This document shows positions 16,158 to 24,075 of a DNA stretch of 64,000 bases, in pieces. Where the stretch lies: contig JAVBRA010000007.1 of NCBI GenBank assembly GCA_031548435.1, positions 62,001-126,000 on the forward strand, in the 5' to 3' direction. The notes beneath the pieces are model-generated. The model was given only the letters and a program-made list of their open reading frames with translations. It was not told the DNA's origin and did no database searches. Every line of letters starts with the position of its first letter. Position 1 is the first letter of the stretch. The DNA comes from JAVBRA01 sp031548435. GTDB taxonomy: Bacteria > Bacteroidota > Bacteroidia > Bacteroidales > Rikenellaceae. A program made the translations under genes and the position numbers.

Positions 16158-17110
16158 ACCAACTGAGACTTCTTTGTTAATTCGGCTATAAACCATTCGT
16201 TTATTTTCGAAAACCGATCGTAACCGCCCTTAAACACAGAAGCGTAATATTCTCTGAACTCATCGACCTTACCCTTAACAGGCTCCATAAGTTCCCTTGC
16301 CTGAGCATAATTCACATAATCGACCGCCTTTATGGCCTTTATCACTGGTCGGGCAATGGACTCGGGTAAAATGGTTTCAGCAATAAACAACTTGTTGTAG
16401 AATAACTCCAAATAGTTAACTGCATATGGAAACTTCTTTCGGAAAAGATGCCCTATAGTCACGTTATTGACGAGGCGGCATCGCCCGCCTTCCATCCATG
16501 CCTTCAGGCTGATATAGGCCTCATCGCAACCATACAGCATCAAGCCATCGACGCCTCTTAAATAGTTCCAATACTCTTTCGAGGCAGCGTAACTCGCACC
16601 CAACACGCACGGAATATCAACAATTTCTGCTCGTGAATGGATATCGCGATTGATCCACGTGACATCCAGTATACCTCTCTTCTCGGAATCGAGCAACTTG
16701 AGACAGGCGCCATAACCCATGGTTCCTTTTTCTTTCTTCTCTTCAAAATCCCACATCCGGCAGCGAGTACAGTAGATCGCTCTCGGATCGTCTTTGATCG
16801 CTTTCACTATCTCGATCCACCAATTATCGTTGTAAAATCGCATATGCCCATCGATGATGAGAAGGTAGGGCGTTCGACATAAACGAACACCTATCTCTCT
16901 TGAAGATGCGCAACCTTGCCGCATTTGGTTCTCAACATAGCGCGCATTATATTTCACTGCAACACCACTGTAGTCGAATCCGTCCGTTGAAGCATCGTTG
17001 ATCATGATCACATCCACCGCCCCACCGGCCGTTCGCCGAATCTCCTTCAGCGTTGTTTCAACCTCGCCTCCTTCGTTGAGAAAAGAGATGATGACGGTGA
17101 GTTCATTCAT
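16154..17110 (-). CDS. GalNAc-transferase-like glycosyltransferase A
   Basis: A 318-residue paralogue of the following gene, over half identical by eye. It shows VIISFLNEGGEVE, INDASTDGF, the DxH site IDGHMRF (Asp87, His89), and the C-terminal block LYGCDEAYISLKAWMEGG to IGHLFRKKFPY (His221). As in polypeptide GalNAc-transferases, the Glu-rich turn and the Gly-His-x-Phe-Arg motif close the active site. The pair probably arose by duplication and may act on different positions or precursors, as with the hierarchical animal enzymes (inference). It overlaps the GT2 gene upstream by 8 bases and the next gene by 4, so the three are co-translated. Confidence 0.82.
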   Translation of the reverse strand: MNELTVIISFLNEGGEVETTLKEIRRTAGGAVDVIMINDASTDGFDYSGVAVKYNARYVENQMRQGCASSREIGVRLCRTPYLLIIDGHMRFYNDNWWIEIVKAIKDDPRAIYCTRCRMWDFEEKKEKGTMGYGACLKLLDSEKRGILDVTWINRDIHSRAEIVDIPCVLGASYAASKEYWNYLRGVDGLMLYGCDEAYISLKAWMEGGRCRLVNNVTIGHLFRKKFPYAVNYLELFYNKLFIAETILPESIARPVIKAIKAVDYVNYAQARELMEPVKGKVDEFREYYASVFKGGYDRFSKINEWFIAELTKKSQLV

Positions 17111-17948
17111 AGCCGAAGTTCAATAATTTGCGTTCGATCAATCCGTCAAATAGAGAATACGCTTCATTGTAATAGGTTTCTTCACCGGCCTCCCCGTTCA
17201 AGTAGGCCTCCCGGAGCCGCAGAAAATTCTTCAACCGGAACCCTCCCGCCCCCAATTTGATTATGGACAGGTAATAATCGATTAATTCGTTTTTCACATG
17301 TCGTGTTCCTTCCTGCAATTCATCATACCTGGTAGCGGACAGTTGTGCGGGAGAACGGCGGTACTTCAACAACACCTCTTGGATGTTTGCGAAACACCCG
17401 ACTTTGATAATATCACACCACATTTTATAATCATCGGCGAATGAATACCCGTCCCGGTAGCGGATATCATGGGCATCCAAGATGGATTTTCGTATTATCG
17501 TCGACGGATGCGCCATTTGACAGGAGTGAACCATGTTCGATATAATATCTTCATGATTCGCACTTGTTTTTATTACTCCCGTTTCGCTTCCAAATAATTC
17601 GATCCAACTGCCGCAAACAGCGACATTCGGATTGGACTCCATAAAATCAACCTGTTTTTGAATGCGCCCGGGAAGCATAACGTCATCGTGATCCATCCTC
17701 ACAATATACTTTCCCTGGGACAGGTCGATTCCTTTGTTAAGGGTCTCTAGACGGTTATGATCAAATTGAAATAATTTGATCCGATGGTCATCATAAGATT
17801 GTATGATTTCAATCGTGCTGTCGGATGAACCGTCATCCACGATTATCAGCTCAAAACCCTTGAATGCCTGCAATAATATACTGTCGACAACTTCAATAAT
17901 GAATGCTTCCGAATTATAGGTAGCCATCAAAACAGAAACATCGCACAT
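17103..17948 (-). CDS. Glycosyltransferase family 2
   Basis: A 281-residue inverting GT-A glycosyltransferase. It begins VSVLMATYNSEAFI and has ELIIVDDGSSDSTIEII, the acceptor/donor-site segment GKYIVRMDHDDVMLPGR with a DHDD metal site, and a QxxxxxHPSTIIRKS acceptor region. It is a classical family 2 enzyme, unlike the two DxH enzymes that follow. As first gene of the cluster it may extend a glycan begun by the other two. Upstream lies an AT-rich 200-base region that should hold the cluster promoter; I see no perfect TTTG/TAnnTTTG pair in it. Confidence 0.88.
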   Translation of the reverse strand: MCDVSVLMATYNSEAFIIEVVDSILLQAFKGFELIIVDDGSSDSTIEIIQSYDDHRIKLFQFDHNRLETLNKGIDLSQGKYIVRMDHDDVMLPGRIQKQVDFMESNPNVAVCGSWIELFGSETGVIKTSANHEDIISNMVHSCQMAHPSTIIRKSILDAHDIRYRDGYSFADDYKMWCDIIKVGCFANIQEVLLKYRRSPAQLSATRYDELQEGTRHVKNELIDYYLSIIKLGAGGFRLKNFLRLREAYLNGEAGEETYYNEAYSLFDGLIERKLLNFGYE

Positions 17949-18098
17949 AATGTAACCATAAAATTTTATGTAAACATAAAAAAAAAAATCAATTCATGCA
18001 ACAACAAATGATTAGATATGTTACCGGGAGCCTGAAAAGGGCCGGTTTTTCATCGTTCCTCTGTTGTAATAAAAACTATACAAGCAACATCCCCTTTT

Positions 18099-18127
18099 AA
18101 AACAGCCACCTCAAAGGGTGGCTGTTT
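18099..18127 (-). terminator. Terminator separating island backbone from peptide cluster
   Basis: AAACAGCCACC (18100-18110) and GGTGGCTGTTT (18117-18127) form an 11-base stem. On the minus strand it is followed by TTAAAAGG. It ends the replication/regulation operon of the island before the glycosyltransferase promoter. Confidence 0.75.
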
Positions 18128-18148
18128 AGCATTCATCGCATGGAAGAA

Positions 18149-18508
18149 TTACGCCGGGTCGTCGGAAAGGTATTCTGCCATCTGACTCGGGGTAAGACCG
18201 TGGAGGGAGTCTGGGGCATCGGCAGGCAAATGAGATAGCACCTCTGTCATTTGTGCATGGGTGAGCCGCTCTTTAAAGATGCTGTTTTCTTTGCGCTCCA
18301 AATAATCAGCCCATTCTTCATCGGTAAAATAGGGACGTTTCTCTTCGCGCGTCAGCGGCGGGCCTATGAATGAGATAACGTCAGTAACACGAGGCGGTTC
18401 GTCCGACCCGATGATGCTCTCGGACAGGATAATCACAACGCGCTCCTGTGCGCCCGGTTTGTTCATCATCGACATCATGCGATCGATCTTATCCTTCTTC
18501 GTTTCCAT
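18149..18508 (-). CDS. Hypothetical island protein
   Basis: A 119-residue acidic protein I do not recognise. It has no signal peptide or membrane segment. The second half repeats a short pattern: LTHAQMTEVLSHLP and LTPSQMAEYLSDDP. Its start overlaps the preceding DUF5681 gene by 20 bases, and it is the last gene of the island backbone operon before a terminator. Codirectional overlap supports that it is real. Confidence 0.55.
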   Translation of the reverse strand: METKKDKIDRMMSMMNKPGAQERVVIILSESIIGSDEPPRVTDVISFIGPPLTREEKRPYFTDEEWADYLERKENSIFKERLTHAQMTEVLSHLPADAPDSLHGLTPSQMAEYLSDDPA

Positions 18509-18836
18509 TCAGTTGATAAATTTGTTTGATTTTTTCTTCGAGTGCGTCGACCACTTTGTCCGGCGCGTTATGCAGAAACCTCTCAAGTGCGGCAAATTCC
18601 GCTTCGATCTGCTCCTGTATCGATATGGGCGACATTTTAGGTGTCGTATAGGCCATCAGCCGCTCGACGATCGCCCAGCGGTCTTTCGGGTCGAGGGCTT
18701 TCAAATCCGCCTCCAGTTGCGTCCGGTTGCCGTCGATGAGTTGCCGTATCCAATCTCGCATAGACGCTGTCACCTTGTTCGGTTTTCCTTTCGGGCGCCC
18801 TTTCGGATTGCCTGTCTGCCCTTTACGCTGCGCCAT
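18489..18836 (-). CDS. DUF5681-type protein
   Basis: A 115-residue basic-then-acidic protein beginning MAQRKGQTGNPKGRPKGKPN, the hallmark of DUF5681 proteins, which are common in phages and mobile elements and sometimes sit beside terminase genes. The rest is helical (KVVDALEEKIKQIYQ). Function is unknown; a DNA-binding role is possible from the basic N-terminus. It lies 16 bases after the primase-like gene. No terminase follows it here. Confidence 0.65.
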   Translation of the reverse strand: MAQRKGQTGNPKGRPKGKPNKVTASMRDWIRQLIDGNRTQLEADLKALDPKDRWAIVERLMAYTTPKMSPISIQEQIEAEFAALERFLHNAPDKVVDALEEKIKQIYQLNGNEEG

Positions 18837-18852
18837 AATATGTAACTCAATG

Positions 18853-19773
18853 TTATTTTAGTGTCGTTAGTCCGTAGTTTTTGCAGATTCCGAAGAATGT
18901 GCCGATGCCGGTGCGGGAACAGGTTCGAAGGCATCGGTCATACTGCCGGTCGCATTCTTTGGGTCTGTATTTCGACGATTGCGCCGAGATGGCATGATAC
19001 CATCCCCGGCCACTTTCTCCAAATTCTGCGGCTAACGCACGGCCAATTGCATACCATTCATCGTAAAAGTCCGTGATGTCGGTACCTGTCTGCTCGATCA
19101 TATCTACCAGTTTGCGCACCCGGAGAGCCGTTCTATCTGACTCCGACGGCGACGGGGGTACGTAGCGCATAATAGATTCGGGGGTCAACATCCTGGTAAA
19201 TACCTCCGCATTGGGATTGTAATAGGGTTGAGGATCGTAACTCGCACCGCGCAACCGTGCTATGTCACGGCAGCCAGCATCGACAACCACTCCCCGACCC
19301 TGCAATTCGAAAGCGAGAGCAGCAAAGTGTTCGGTATGCCGGTCTGGGTATGCGACGCGAAACAACAAAAACATCCCGTTCCCGCCCGCAGACAGACCGG
19401 CATACAACAGCCCCGGCAAGTCGACGACCGACGATTTAACGGTCTCCCAATCGCCGATATCAAGGTTTTGGTCGCCATCAATGTCGATGCAGATGATCCC
19501 GGTGTACCGAATAAGGCCGTTGTTGCACCGTTTCGAGAACACTCCGCTCGGGGTGATCGCCGGAAGCCGCATCTTGAGTACCCGGCGCTCGACTTTATCA
19601 GGACACGCCCGGATGGCCTCAACCTGTTTTCGATAGGTTGAGGCGAAGAGGAAGTCCGCAAGATCAACCTCCCTGCAAGGGCGCGAGTCGGTGTAATTCC
19701 GGAATACCGAAACCGAAACTTTTGAGGGCTCCCTCTCTTCTACCTCAGTCATCCTATTCATATTCCTAATCAT
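18853..19773 (-). CDS. VirE_N (BT4734-like) and primase C-terminal domain protein
   Basis: A protein of about 306 residues typical of Bacteroidota mobile elements. The N-terminal BT4734-like/VirE_N domain shows KVSVFRNYTDSRP-like start, LPAITPSGVF and IICIDIDGDQN. The C-terminal domain matches primase C-terminal type 2: EWYAIGRALAAEFGESGRGW to YDRCLRT and GIGTFFGICKNYG. These proteins are associated with element replication. I start at the ATG at 19773, which overlaps the upstream stop by 8 bases and follows AAGGA; ATGs at 19761 and 19752 are also possible. Confidence 0.8.
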   Translation of the reverse strand: MIRNMNRMTEVEEREPSKVSVSVFRNYTDSRPCREVDLADFLFASTYRKQVEAIRACPDKVERRVLKMRLPAITPSGVFSKRCNNGLIRYTGIICIDIDGDQNLDIGDWETVKSSVVDLPGLLYAGLSAGGNGMFLLFRVAYPDRHTEHFAALAFELQGRGVVVDAGCRDIARLRGASYDPQPYYNPNAEVFTRMLTPESIMRYVPPSPSESDRTALRVRKLVDMIEQTGTDITDFYDEWYAIGRALAAEFGESGRGWYHAISAQSSKYRPKECDRQYDRCLRTCSRTGIGTFFGICKNYGLTTLK

Positions 19774-20095
19774 TATCCTTATCGGGGGTTTTAGGGGTTT
19801 TGGAAACCCCGTTGGAGGTTTTTCGTGGTCTGCCTCCAAGTTTACCATAATCAGCCCCCTTCATGCCGTTTTTACGATTTTTTACGCATGTGGCCTCATA
19901 ACGCTCATTCATCTCAACCACAAAAGGTTCGATGAACTTCCACGCTACCAGTACTGAGCCATGAAGATTTTGCGGGTAAATGCCCTCGAATTGGTATTCC
20001 ATTAAAACGGTAAGCAACTGGCCTCTCTCCTCAACAGATAATGCTTTGATAGCCCCCGTATGCTGGCGGTGTATCATCAACGTGTCCTTTCTCAT
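19766..20095 (-). CDS. DUF6291-type protein
   Basis: A 109-residue protein. HTGAIKALSVEERGQLLTVLMEYQFEGIYP cut at its centre matches the DUF6291 pattern (helix, G-x-L-L, aromatic Y-x-F/G), followed by AWKFIEPFVVEMNERYEA and a basic tail GGRPRKTSNG. Such proteins occur in phage and island replication modules and resemble DnaD-like initiators in arrangement. Function is not established. It overlaps both neighbours, indicating translational coupling. Confidence 0.65.
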   Translation of the reverse strand: MRKDTLMIHRQHTGAIKALSVEERGQLLTVLMEYQFEGIYPQNLHGSVLVAWKFIEPFVVEMNERYEATCVKNRKNGMKGADYGKLGGRPRKTSNGVSKTPKTPDKDND

Positions 20096-20295
20096 AACTT
20101 GAAGTCTTTGGAGGTGACTATTTTTAGGACACTGAATATGCCCTCCAGCCGGGCTGGAAGGTCTCGGGGTTGTTTCCCGTGAAAGTGATAATCAGACAGG
20201 GCCGTTACAAGCAGCCCGGACTCTTTATCCTCAAGATCCAAGAAGAGATCCTTGAATTGTTCCGGGATGACGAAGTATTCTTCTTGTTTATTCAT
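20092..20295 (-). CDS. Small DUF6291-like protein
   Basis: A 67-residue protein, started at the ATG at 20295 because AAAGGAGGTG lies just upstream; the longer frame adds 12 unsupported residues. FKDLFLDLEDKESGLLVTAL and YHFHGKQPRDLP resemble the first half of the next protein's DUF6291 domain. It is probably a shortened paralogue. It overlaps the next gene by 4 bases. Confidence 0.55.
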   Translation of the reverse strand: MNKQEEYFVIPEQFKDLFLDLEDKESGLLVTALSDYHFHGKQPRDLPARLEGIFSVLKIVTSKDFKL

Positions 20296-20340
20296 AAACA
20301 CCTCCTTTTTGATCGGAATCAAACAGTTCATGTCGGCCTA

Positions 20341-20700
20341 TCATTTACGACGCGCAGAAGCGGCAATAGTGAGGGCGGCATCGAACTGCCTGGCGCTTTG
20401 CCTGACCTTGGATTCGACCCATACAGTCAACTCGACACGAGAAAAGGAGAGTTTTTTGCCGATCCGTCGGCATGGGATCTTGCCGCCTGCTGTTGCATTG
20501 TAAAGACTGCCCCGAGTGAGATAGCATCCTTGTGACGCAAGAAAAGAAAGCGCGTCATCAACATTAAGAATGTCAGAGGGAGGCTGGGTGTTGCTAACGG
20601 GAGGGATCTGCGCCAGTCGCTCGCAGATCAGATCATTAAAGAACTGGCGGGCTTCAGCGATTGTCATTGCCGCCAAAGGCAGTGATTCATTTGTGGTCAT
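20341..20700 (-). CDS. Excisionase-type helix-turn-helix protein
   Basis: A 119-residue protein whose central part, DILNVDDALSFLASQG then LTRGSLYNATAGGKIPCRRIGKKLSFSR, matches the HTH_17 excisionase family (MerR-like winged helix). Such proteins act as directionality factors or regulators in Bacteroidota integrative elements. It heads the backbone operon, 200 bases from the integrase unit. It might bind the TTTGCACAC repeats at the island ends; that is a guess. Confidence 0.72.
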   Translation of the reverse strand: MTTNESLPLAAMTIAEARQFFNDLICERLAQIPPVSNTQPPSDILNVDDALSFLASQGCYLTRGSLYNATAGGKIPCRRIGKKLSFSRVELTVWVESKVRQSARQFDAALTIAASARRK

Positions 20701-20740
20701 TCCATCTTAGGATTTGGCAGGCATCATTACCTGCGTTAAT

Positions 20741-20774
20741 AAAATGGGCCGCATAACATTACCCACTACGGCCC
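20741..20774 (-). terminator. Terminator after the integrase unit
   Basis: GGGCCG (20746-20751) pairs with CGGCCC (20769-20774) with further weak pairs inside. On the minus strand the stem is followed by ATTTTATT. It ends the integrase transcript in the 205-base gap before the excisionase-like gene. Confidence 0.6.
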
Positions 20775-20905
20775 GTAGTTTTTCCCCTTCGGATGTGGGT
20801 GCCCGGCAACTTTACCGGGATTGCTAATGCAAAGATGAAAAATAATTTTAAAACCTCAAACGCATTTGCAGAAATGAGAACCAAATGAGAACCATGACAC
20901 CCATC

Positions 20906-21457
20906 CTACTTCAACCGCGATAATATATTTTGCATCTGAAGCACCTCATCTTCGGTTATTGCCCGCTTGCCGGGAATATCCTTTGCGCCATCATATGCAG
21001 ACAAATACGTATCAATAAGCCTGTCCGTTCCAATATTGGAAATTCTTTCACGAAAGCACCCATACATTGACCGCTTGCTTTTTGTCCACGTTATCACCTG
21101 CGACTCTCGTAACGCCAACAATAAAATGGAGAACTCCCGGCCTCCTATATCGCTAAACTTCGATATAACCGGATCAACTAATTCAGGACTCACAAATAGA
21201 TCCTCCAGCGACAACCCACTATTTCTCTTTTGGACGAGCCCCCGGATTCTATCAAATGCAGATTGCTTCCACATCAATTCGCGCTTCACAGTGGCTGTTA
21301 TATGTACATTATTCGGAAGGCTCCCTCCAAAATACTCTTCTGCGATACGTTTTGATTCTTCCATTGCCGTCGGGCTATCGTCATAGCCTACCCGATACTC
21401 AAAATCATCTTTTGAGATACGCAAATGATCCAATGATAGCCCCTTGTCGTCTTTCAT
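20906..21457 (-). CDS. Hypothetical protein coupled to the integrase
   Basis: A 183-residue protein I do not recognise. It has no signal or membrane segment and is predicted mostly helical. Its ATG overlaps the integrase stop (ATGA), so it is co-translated with the integrase. Similar small genes follow integrases in Bacteroidota islands, where a role in excision or its control is possible but unproven. Confidence 0.6.
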   Translation of the reverse strand: MKDDKGLSLDHLRISKDDFEYRVGYDDSPTAMEESKRIAEEYFGGSLPNNVHITATVKRELMWKQSAFDRIRGLVQKRNSGLSLEDLFVSPELVDPVISKFSDIGGREFSILLLALRESQVITWTKSKRSMYGCFRERISNIGTDRLIDTYLSAYDGAKDIPGKRAITEDEVLQMQNILSRLK

Positions 21458-22683
21458 AATCCGAATTTAGTCAGCAATTCCGCATTTTTCACCCGCTCCT
21501 CTTTTTCGAATGAAGCGAGGTAGTTCTCCGTGGTTCGGAGATCCTGATGGCCGAGACTTTCGGATATATAGGCGATATTCGCGCCGGAGCGCTTAAGCAC
21601 AGTAGCATATGAGTGCCGGGCGGCGTATGTCGAGATAGTACCGATTCCCAGTTGTTTGCCAATCTCAGCCATGCGCTTATTGATGGCACGGGTCAGTTGC
21701 TTGGTTTTTTGCTTGAGCTTCAACGCATCCTCCCTACCATCTAAAACCGGGAATATGTAATTGCTGGGGCAAGATGGATTGCTCCATGTGTCGATGATAC
21801 GTTTTACCGAATCCGTGATCACAACGCGCACCTCTTTACGGGTTCGGGTGGTGCGCTCGGTTTTCTGCCGGACAAAGTATATTTCGCCGTTTTCAATATC
21901 GCTGTATTTGAGTTTCACAAAATCAGCCATGTTCATACCATTGCATAGATATAGAAACAGCCACCAATCGCGGTATTTGGCCGTCGCCTTGCTGCCGTCG
22001 TCATACCGGGCAATCAGTCCGATTTGTTCAATCGTTAAAGCCATTTTACGGCCTTCACCAGTTTGGGGAACATACTTGTCCCGTCCGAACGGATATTGCG
22101 CCTCTTTGATTACCCCACCGCGTTTGGCTGCATTGAATATCGCGCGGAGTGTTCTCATGTGTATCGAGATTGTCGTGACCGCTTTGCCCTCAGCCTGCAA
22201 AAACTTCTCATAACGCTTCAGCCAGTCAACGCTCACTTTATCGAACCCGATCTTATCCCCGGCAAAACGTTCTATACCGCTCAGCACATTCAAATACACA
22301 TCCATGTTGCCGATCATGTTGTCGGACTTTAATTCAGCTATCTTGGCTCTGAATGCAGTATTTACCGTGTCGCTGACCGCTCTTCTGAGTCGTCCGTTGA
22401 GGTTGTCGAAAGTAAAGATCCCTTCAGAGGCAAGAGCCTCAACGGCACCGCGCACAATGTCAAAGCTATTGCGAATGCTTTCGCGTGTTGCAATAACAGC
22501 CCGCACTTTCGAGGCAGGCATCTTTTCCCATTCAGGCTTGGTCATTCGCTTGCCCGTGCTATAATACTTCCGATCCCGTCGATAGGTGACGCGTACTTTA
22601 ACCGGGTATTCTCCAACCTCCGTTGATCGCCGGGTATCAAGCATAACCGACACTGTGATTCCGTCTTTTGAATAATCGTACAT
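21454..22683 (-). CDS. Tyrosine recombinase, integrase of island 1
   Basis: A 409-residue integrase of the Bacteroidota tyrosine recombinase group. The N-terminal arm-binding region precedes a core-binding SAM-like domain (about 100-200) and the catalytic domain. Catalytic residues are visible in YAARHSYATVLKRSG and SLGHQDLRTTENYL. The usual first Arg box reads CNGMNMADF, with Asn instead of Arg, as in some Bacteroidota integrases such as IntDOT, where it is Ser. The gene reads inward from the attR core 180 bases away. TTTGCACAC repeats lie 32-53 bases upstream of its start. It resembles the integrase of island 2. Confidence 0.92.
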   Translation of the reverse strand: MYDYSKDGITVSVMLDTRRSTEVGEYPVKVRVTYRRDRKYYSTGKRMTKPEWEKMPASKVRAVIATRESIRNSFDIVRGAVEALASEGIFTFDNLNGRLRRAVSDTVNTAFRAKIAELKSDNMIGNMDVYLNVLSGIERFAGDKIGFDKVSVDWLKRYEKFLQAEGKAVTTISIHMRTLRAIFNAAKRGGVIKEAQYPFGRDKYVPQTGEGRKMALTIEQIGLIARYDDGSKATAKYRDWWLFLYLCNGMNMADFVKLKYSDIENGEIYFVRQKTERTTRTRKEVRVVITDSVKRIIDTWSNPSCPSNYIFPVLDGREDALKLKQKTKQLTRAINKRMAEIGKQLGIGTISTYAARHSYATVLKRSGANIAYISESLGHQDLRTTENYLASFEKEERVKNAELLTKFGL

Positions 22684-22714
22684 CTATCTGCATGTGTTTT
22701 GTGTGGATCAAAAA

Positions 22715-22736
22715 TTTGCACACACTATTTGCACAC
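22715..22736 (+). repeat. Two TTTGCACAC repeats upstream of integrase 1
   Basis: TTTGCACAC at 22715-22723 and 22728-22736, matching the pair at the left end of the island. Their place directly upstream of the integrase suggests both recombination-arm and autoregulatory roles. Confidence 0.6.
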
Positions 22737-22861
22737 AAATATAACGATTATTATTAAATAACTTCAAATTAAATGAGAATTATTCTCTATATTTACTCTG
22801 TAAAACAACCATTTACGGATTAATATGAATTATTTAAAAACCACATGAAGTTAAATTATTA

Positions 22862-22907
22862 TGCTTTGGGAGCAGGGGGTCGTGGGTTCGAATCCCGCTA
22901 CCCCGAC
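22862..22907 (+). repeat. attR core, copy of tRNA-Pro 3' part
   Basis: Identical to 6915-6960. It lacks the D-arm and 5' acceptor strand, so it is not a functional tRNA gene. Confidence 0.92.
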
Positions 22908-22914
22908 AATCCTT

Positions 22915-22950
22915 AAAAAGACACTTGCATCTTTTGCAGGTGTCTTTTTT
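22915..22950 (+). terminator. Original tRNA-Pro terminator, displaced by island 1
   Basis: AAAGACACTTGCA (22917-22929) pairs with TGCAGGTGTCTTT (22935-22947) with one wobble, followed by TTT. Its place 8 bases after the att core shows it served tRNA-Pro before insertion. The following 314 bases to maf hold nothing I can identify. Confidence 0.8.
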
Positions 22951-23264
22951 GGTTTTTTTACGGTCAGTTTTATTTGAAAAAGGTATTTAGAAACGTTTCA
23001 TTCAAGATTCGACATTTCACTTTTTCTGCAGATTTTCCGAAAATTTCATGGAAATCGACCCGGTTTAGATGCCATCAAAAAAGGGTTCCCTGTCGTTCGA
23101 GTCCTTTTTCATCTTTGCCGGAAAGCCCTTGACCCCGACCCATTTCTTGAGGTTTTCAACAACTGAACACACTCATTATCAGCAGACACAGATCAGCGCG
23201 AAGATATCTCCGAAACAACAAAAGCCTGCCGGGAAGCAGACTTCTTATTGAGATTTTTGACGGA

Positions 23265-23858
23265 TCACCCCGCAAACGCCTCCAGCCGGGCGCACAGGGC
23301 ATGCACCGGCAATCCCATCACATTGTAGAACGACCCCTCGATAGCGCTGACGGCCATATAGCCGATCCACTCCTGGATACCATACGCCCCGGCTTTATCG
23401 AACGGCTTGTAATGGCCGATGTAATACGCGATCTGCTCGTCGGTCAGAGTAGAAAAGGTCACCGCCGTCTCCACATCGAAACTCTCTTTGCGGGACGCGC
23501 TGCGCAGGGTGCATCCCGTCACCACCGAATGGCTGCGCCCGGAGAGCATCCGCAACATCCGGGCGGCATGGGCGGCGTCCGACGGTTTGCCCAGGATCGC
23601 ATCGTCCACAATCACCACCGTGTCGGCCGTGATCAGAATATCCTTTTCGCCGAGCGGCTGCGGATAGGCCCCGCTCTTTTTATCGGACAGATAACGGGCC
23701 GCCTCGCGCGCAGACATCCCCTCCGGCACCGACTCGTCGACTGCAAACGGCACCCCCTGTTCAAACCCGATGCCGCACCCGGCCAGTAACTCCCGGCGGC
23801 GGGGAGAATTGCTGCCCAGGATCACCTGCCAGCCCGACAATTTATCGTTCAGTAACAT
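23265..23858 (-). CDS. maf: Maf-family nucleotide pyrophosphatase
   Basis: A 197-residue Maf protein, a pyrophosphatase acting on non-canonical or dTTP/UTP nucleotides and linked to septum inhibition. The N-terminal signature is ILGSNSPRRRELLAGCG. ADTVVIVDDAILGKP carries the catalytic Asp, and the C-terminus has GAYGIQEWIGYM and GSFYNVMGLPVHAL. Length and motifs are normal. It is a single gene next to the right end of island 1. Confidence 0.93.
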   Translation of the reverse strand: MLLNDKLSGWQVILGSNSPRRRELLAGCGIGFEQGVPFAVDESVPEGMSAREAARYLSDKKSGAYPQPLGEKDILITADTVVIVDDAILGKPSDAAHAARMLRMLSGRSHSVVTGCTLRSASRKESFDVETAVTFSTLTDEQIAYYIGHYKPFDKAGAYGIQEWIGYMAVSAIEGSFYNVMGLPVHALCARLEAFAG

Positions 23859-24021
23859 AAGAAAACCGGTTCCATTCGATGATCGCCCCTTTCAAAACGC
23901 CGCAAAGCGGAAGAGCCGCAGGCTCTCTGCAAACGAAGCGATCATCATAAACGCCCACAAGGTTGTTTCAGGAATCACCTTGTGAATGCGCACAATAATA
24001 AATGCATCTGCGATGCGGAAT

Positions 24022-24057
24022 AAAAAAGGAGGTGCTTCCCGTAGCGAGACCACCTCC
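24022..24057 (-). terminator. Terminator of the slyD-like gene
   Basis: On the minus strand GGAGGTG and CACCTCC form a stem closed by a 16-base loop and followed by TTTTTTA. It lies 18 bases past the slyD-like stop codon. Confidence 0.85.
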
Positions 24058-24075
24058 CTGTCAATCATTTAGACG

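Larger units (their letters stand above)
6961..22907. mobile_element. Island 1: tRNA-Pro integrative element carrying a peptide biosynthesis cluster
   Basis: A roughly 15.9 kb element bounded by the 46-base att repeats. The right part (18149-22683) encodes an integrase, an excisionase-like HTH protein, two DUF6291-type proteins, a VirE_N/primase-C-terminal protein and DUF5681. The left part (7245-17948) is cargo: a GG-leader peptide system with maturase, exporter and glycosyltransferases. All genes run on the minus strand. No relaxase, conjugation, capsid or packaging genes are seen, so it is a non-self-transmissible island that probably needs a helper. Its coding sequence is visibly more AT-rich than the flanks. 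Confidence 0.88.

Noticed and set aside
22862..22907. A second tRNA-Pro gene
   Set aside because: Only the 3' part is present; no D-arm or 5' acceptor strand. It is an att repeat.
6961..22907. Island 1 as a prophage or conjugative transposon
   Set aside because: No capsid, terminase large subunit, relaxase or tra genes are visible; DUF5681 alone is not enough.
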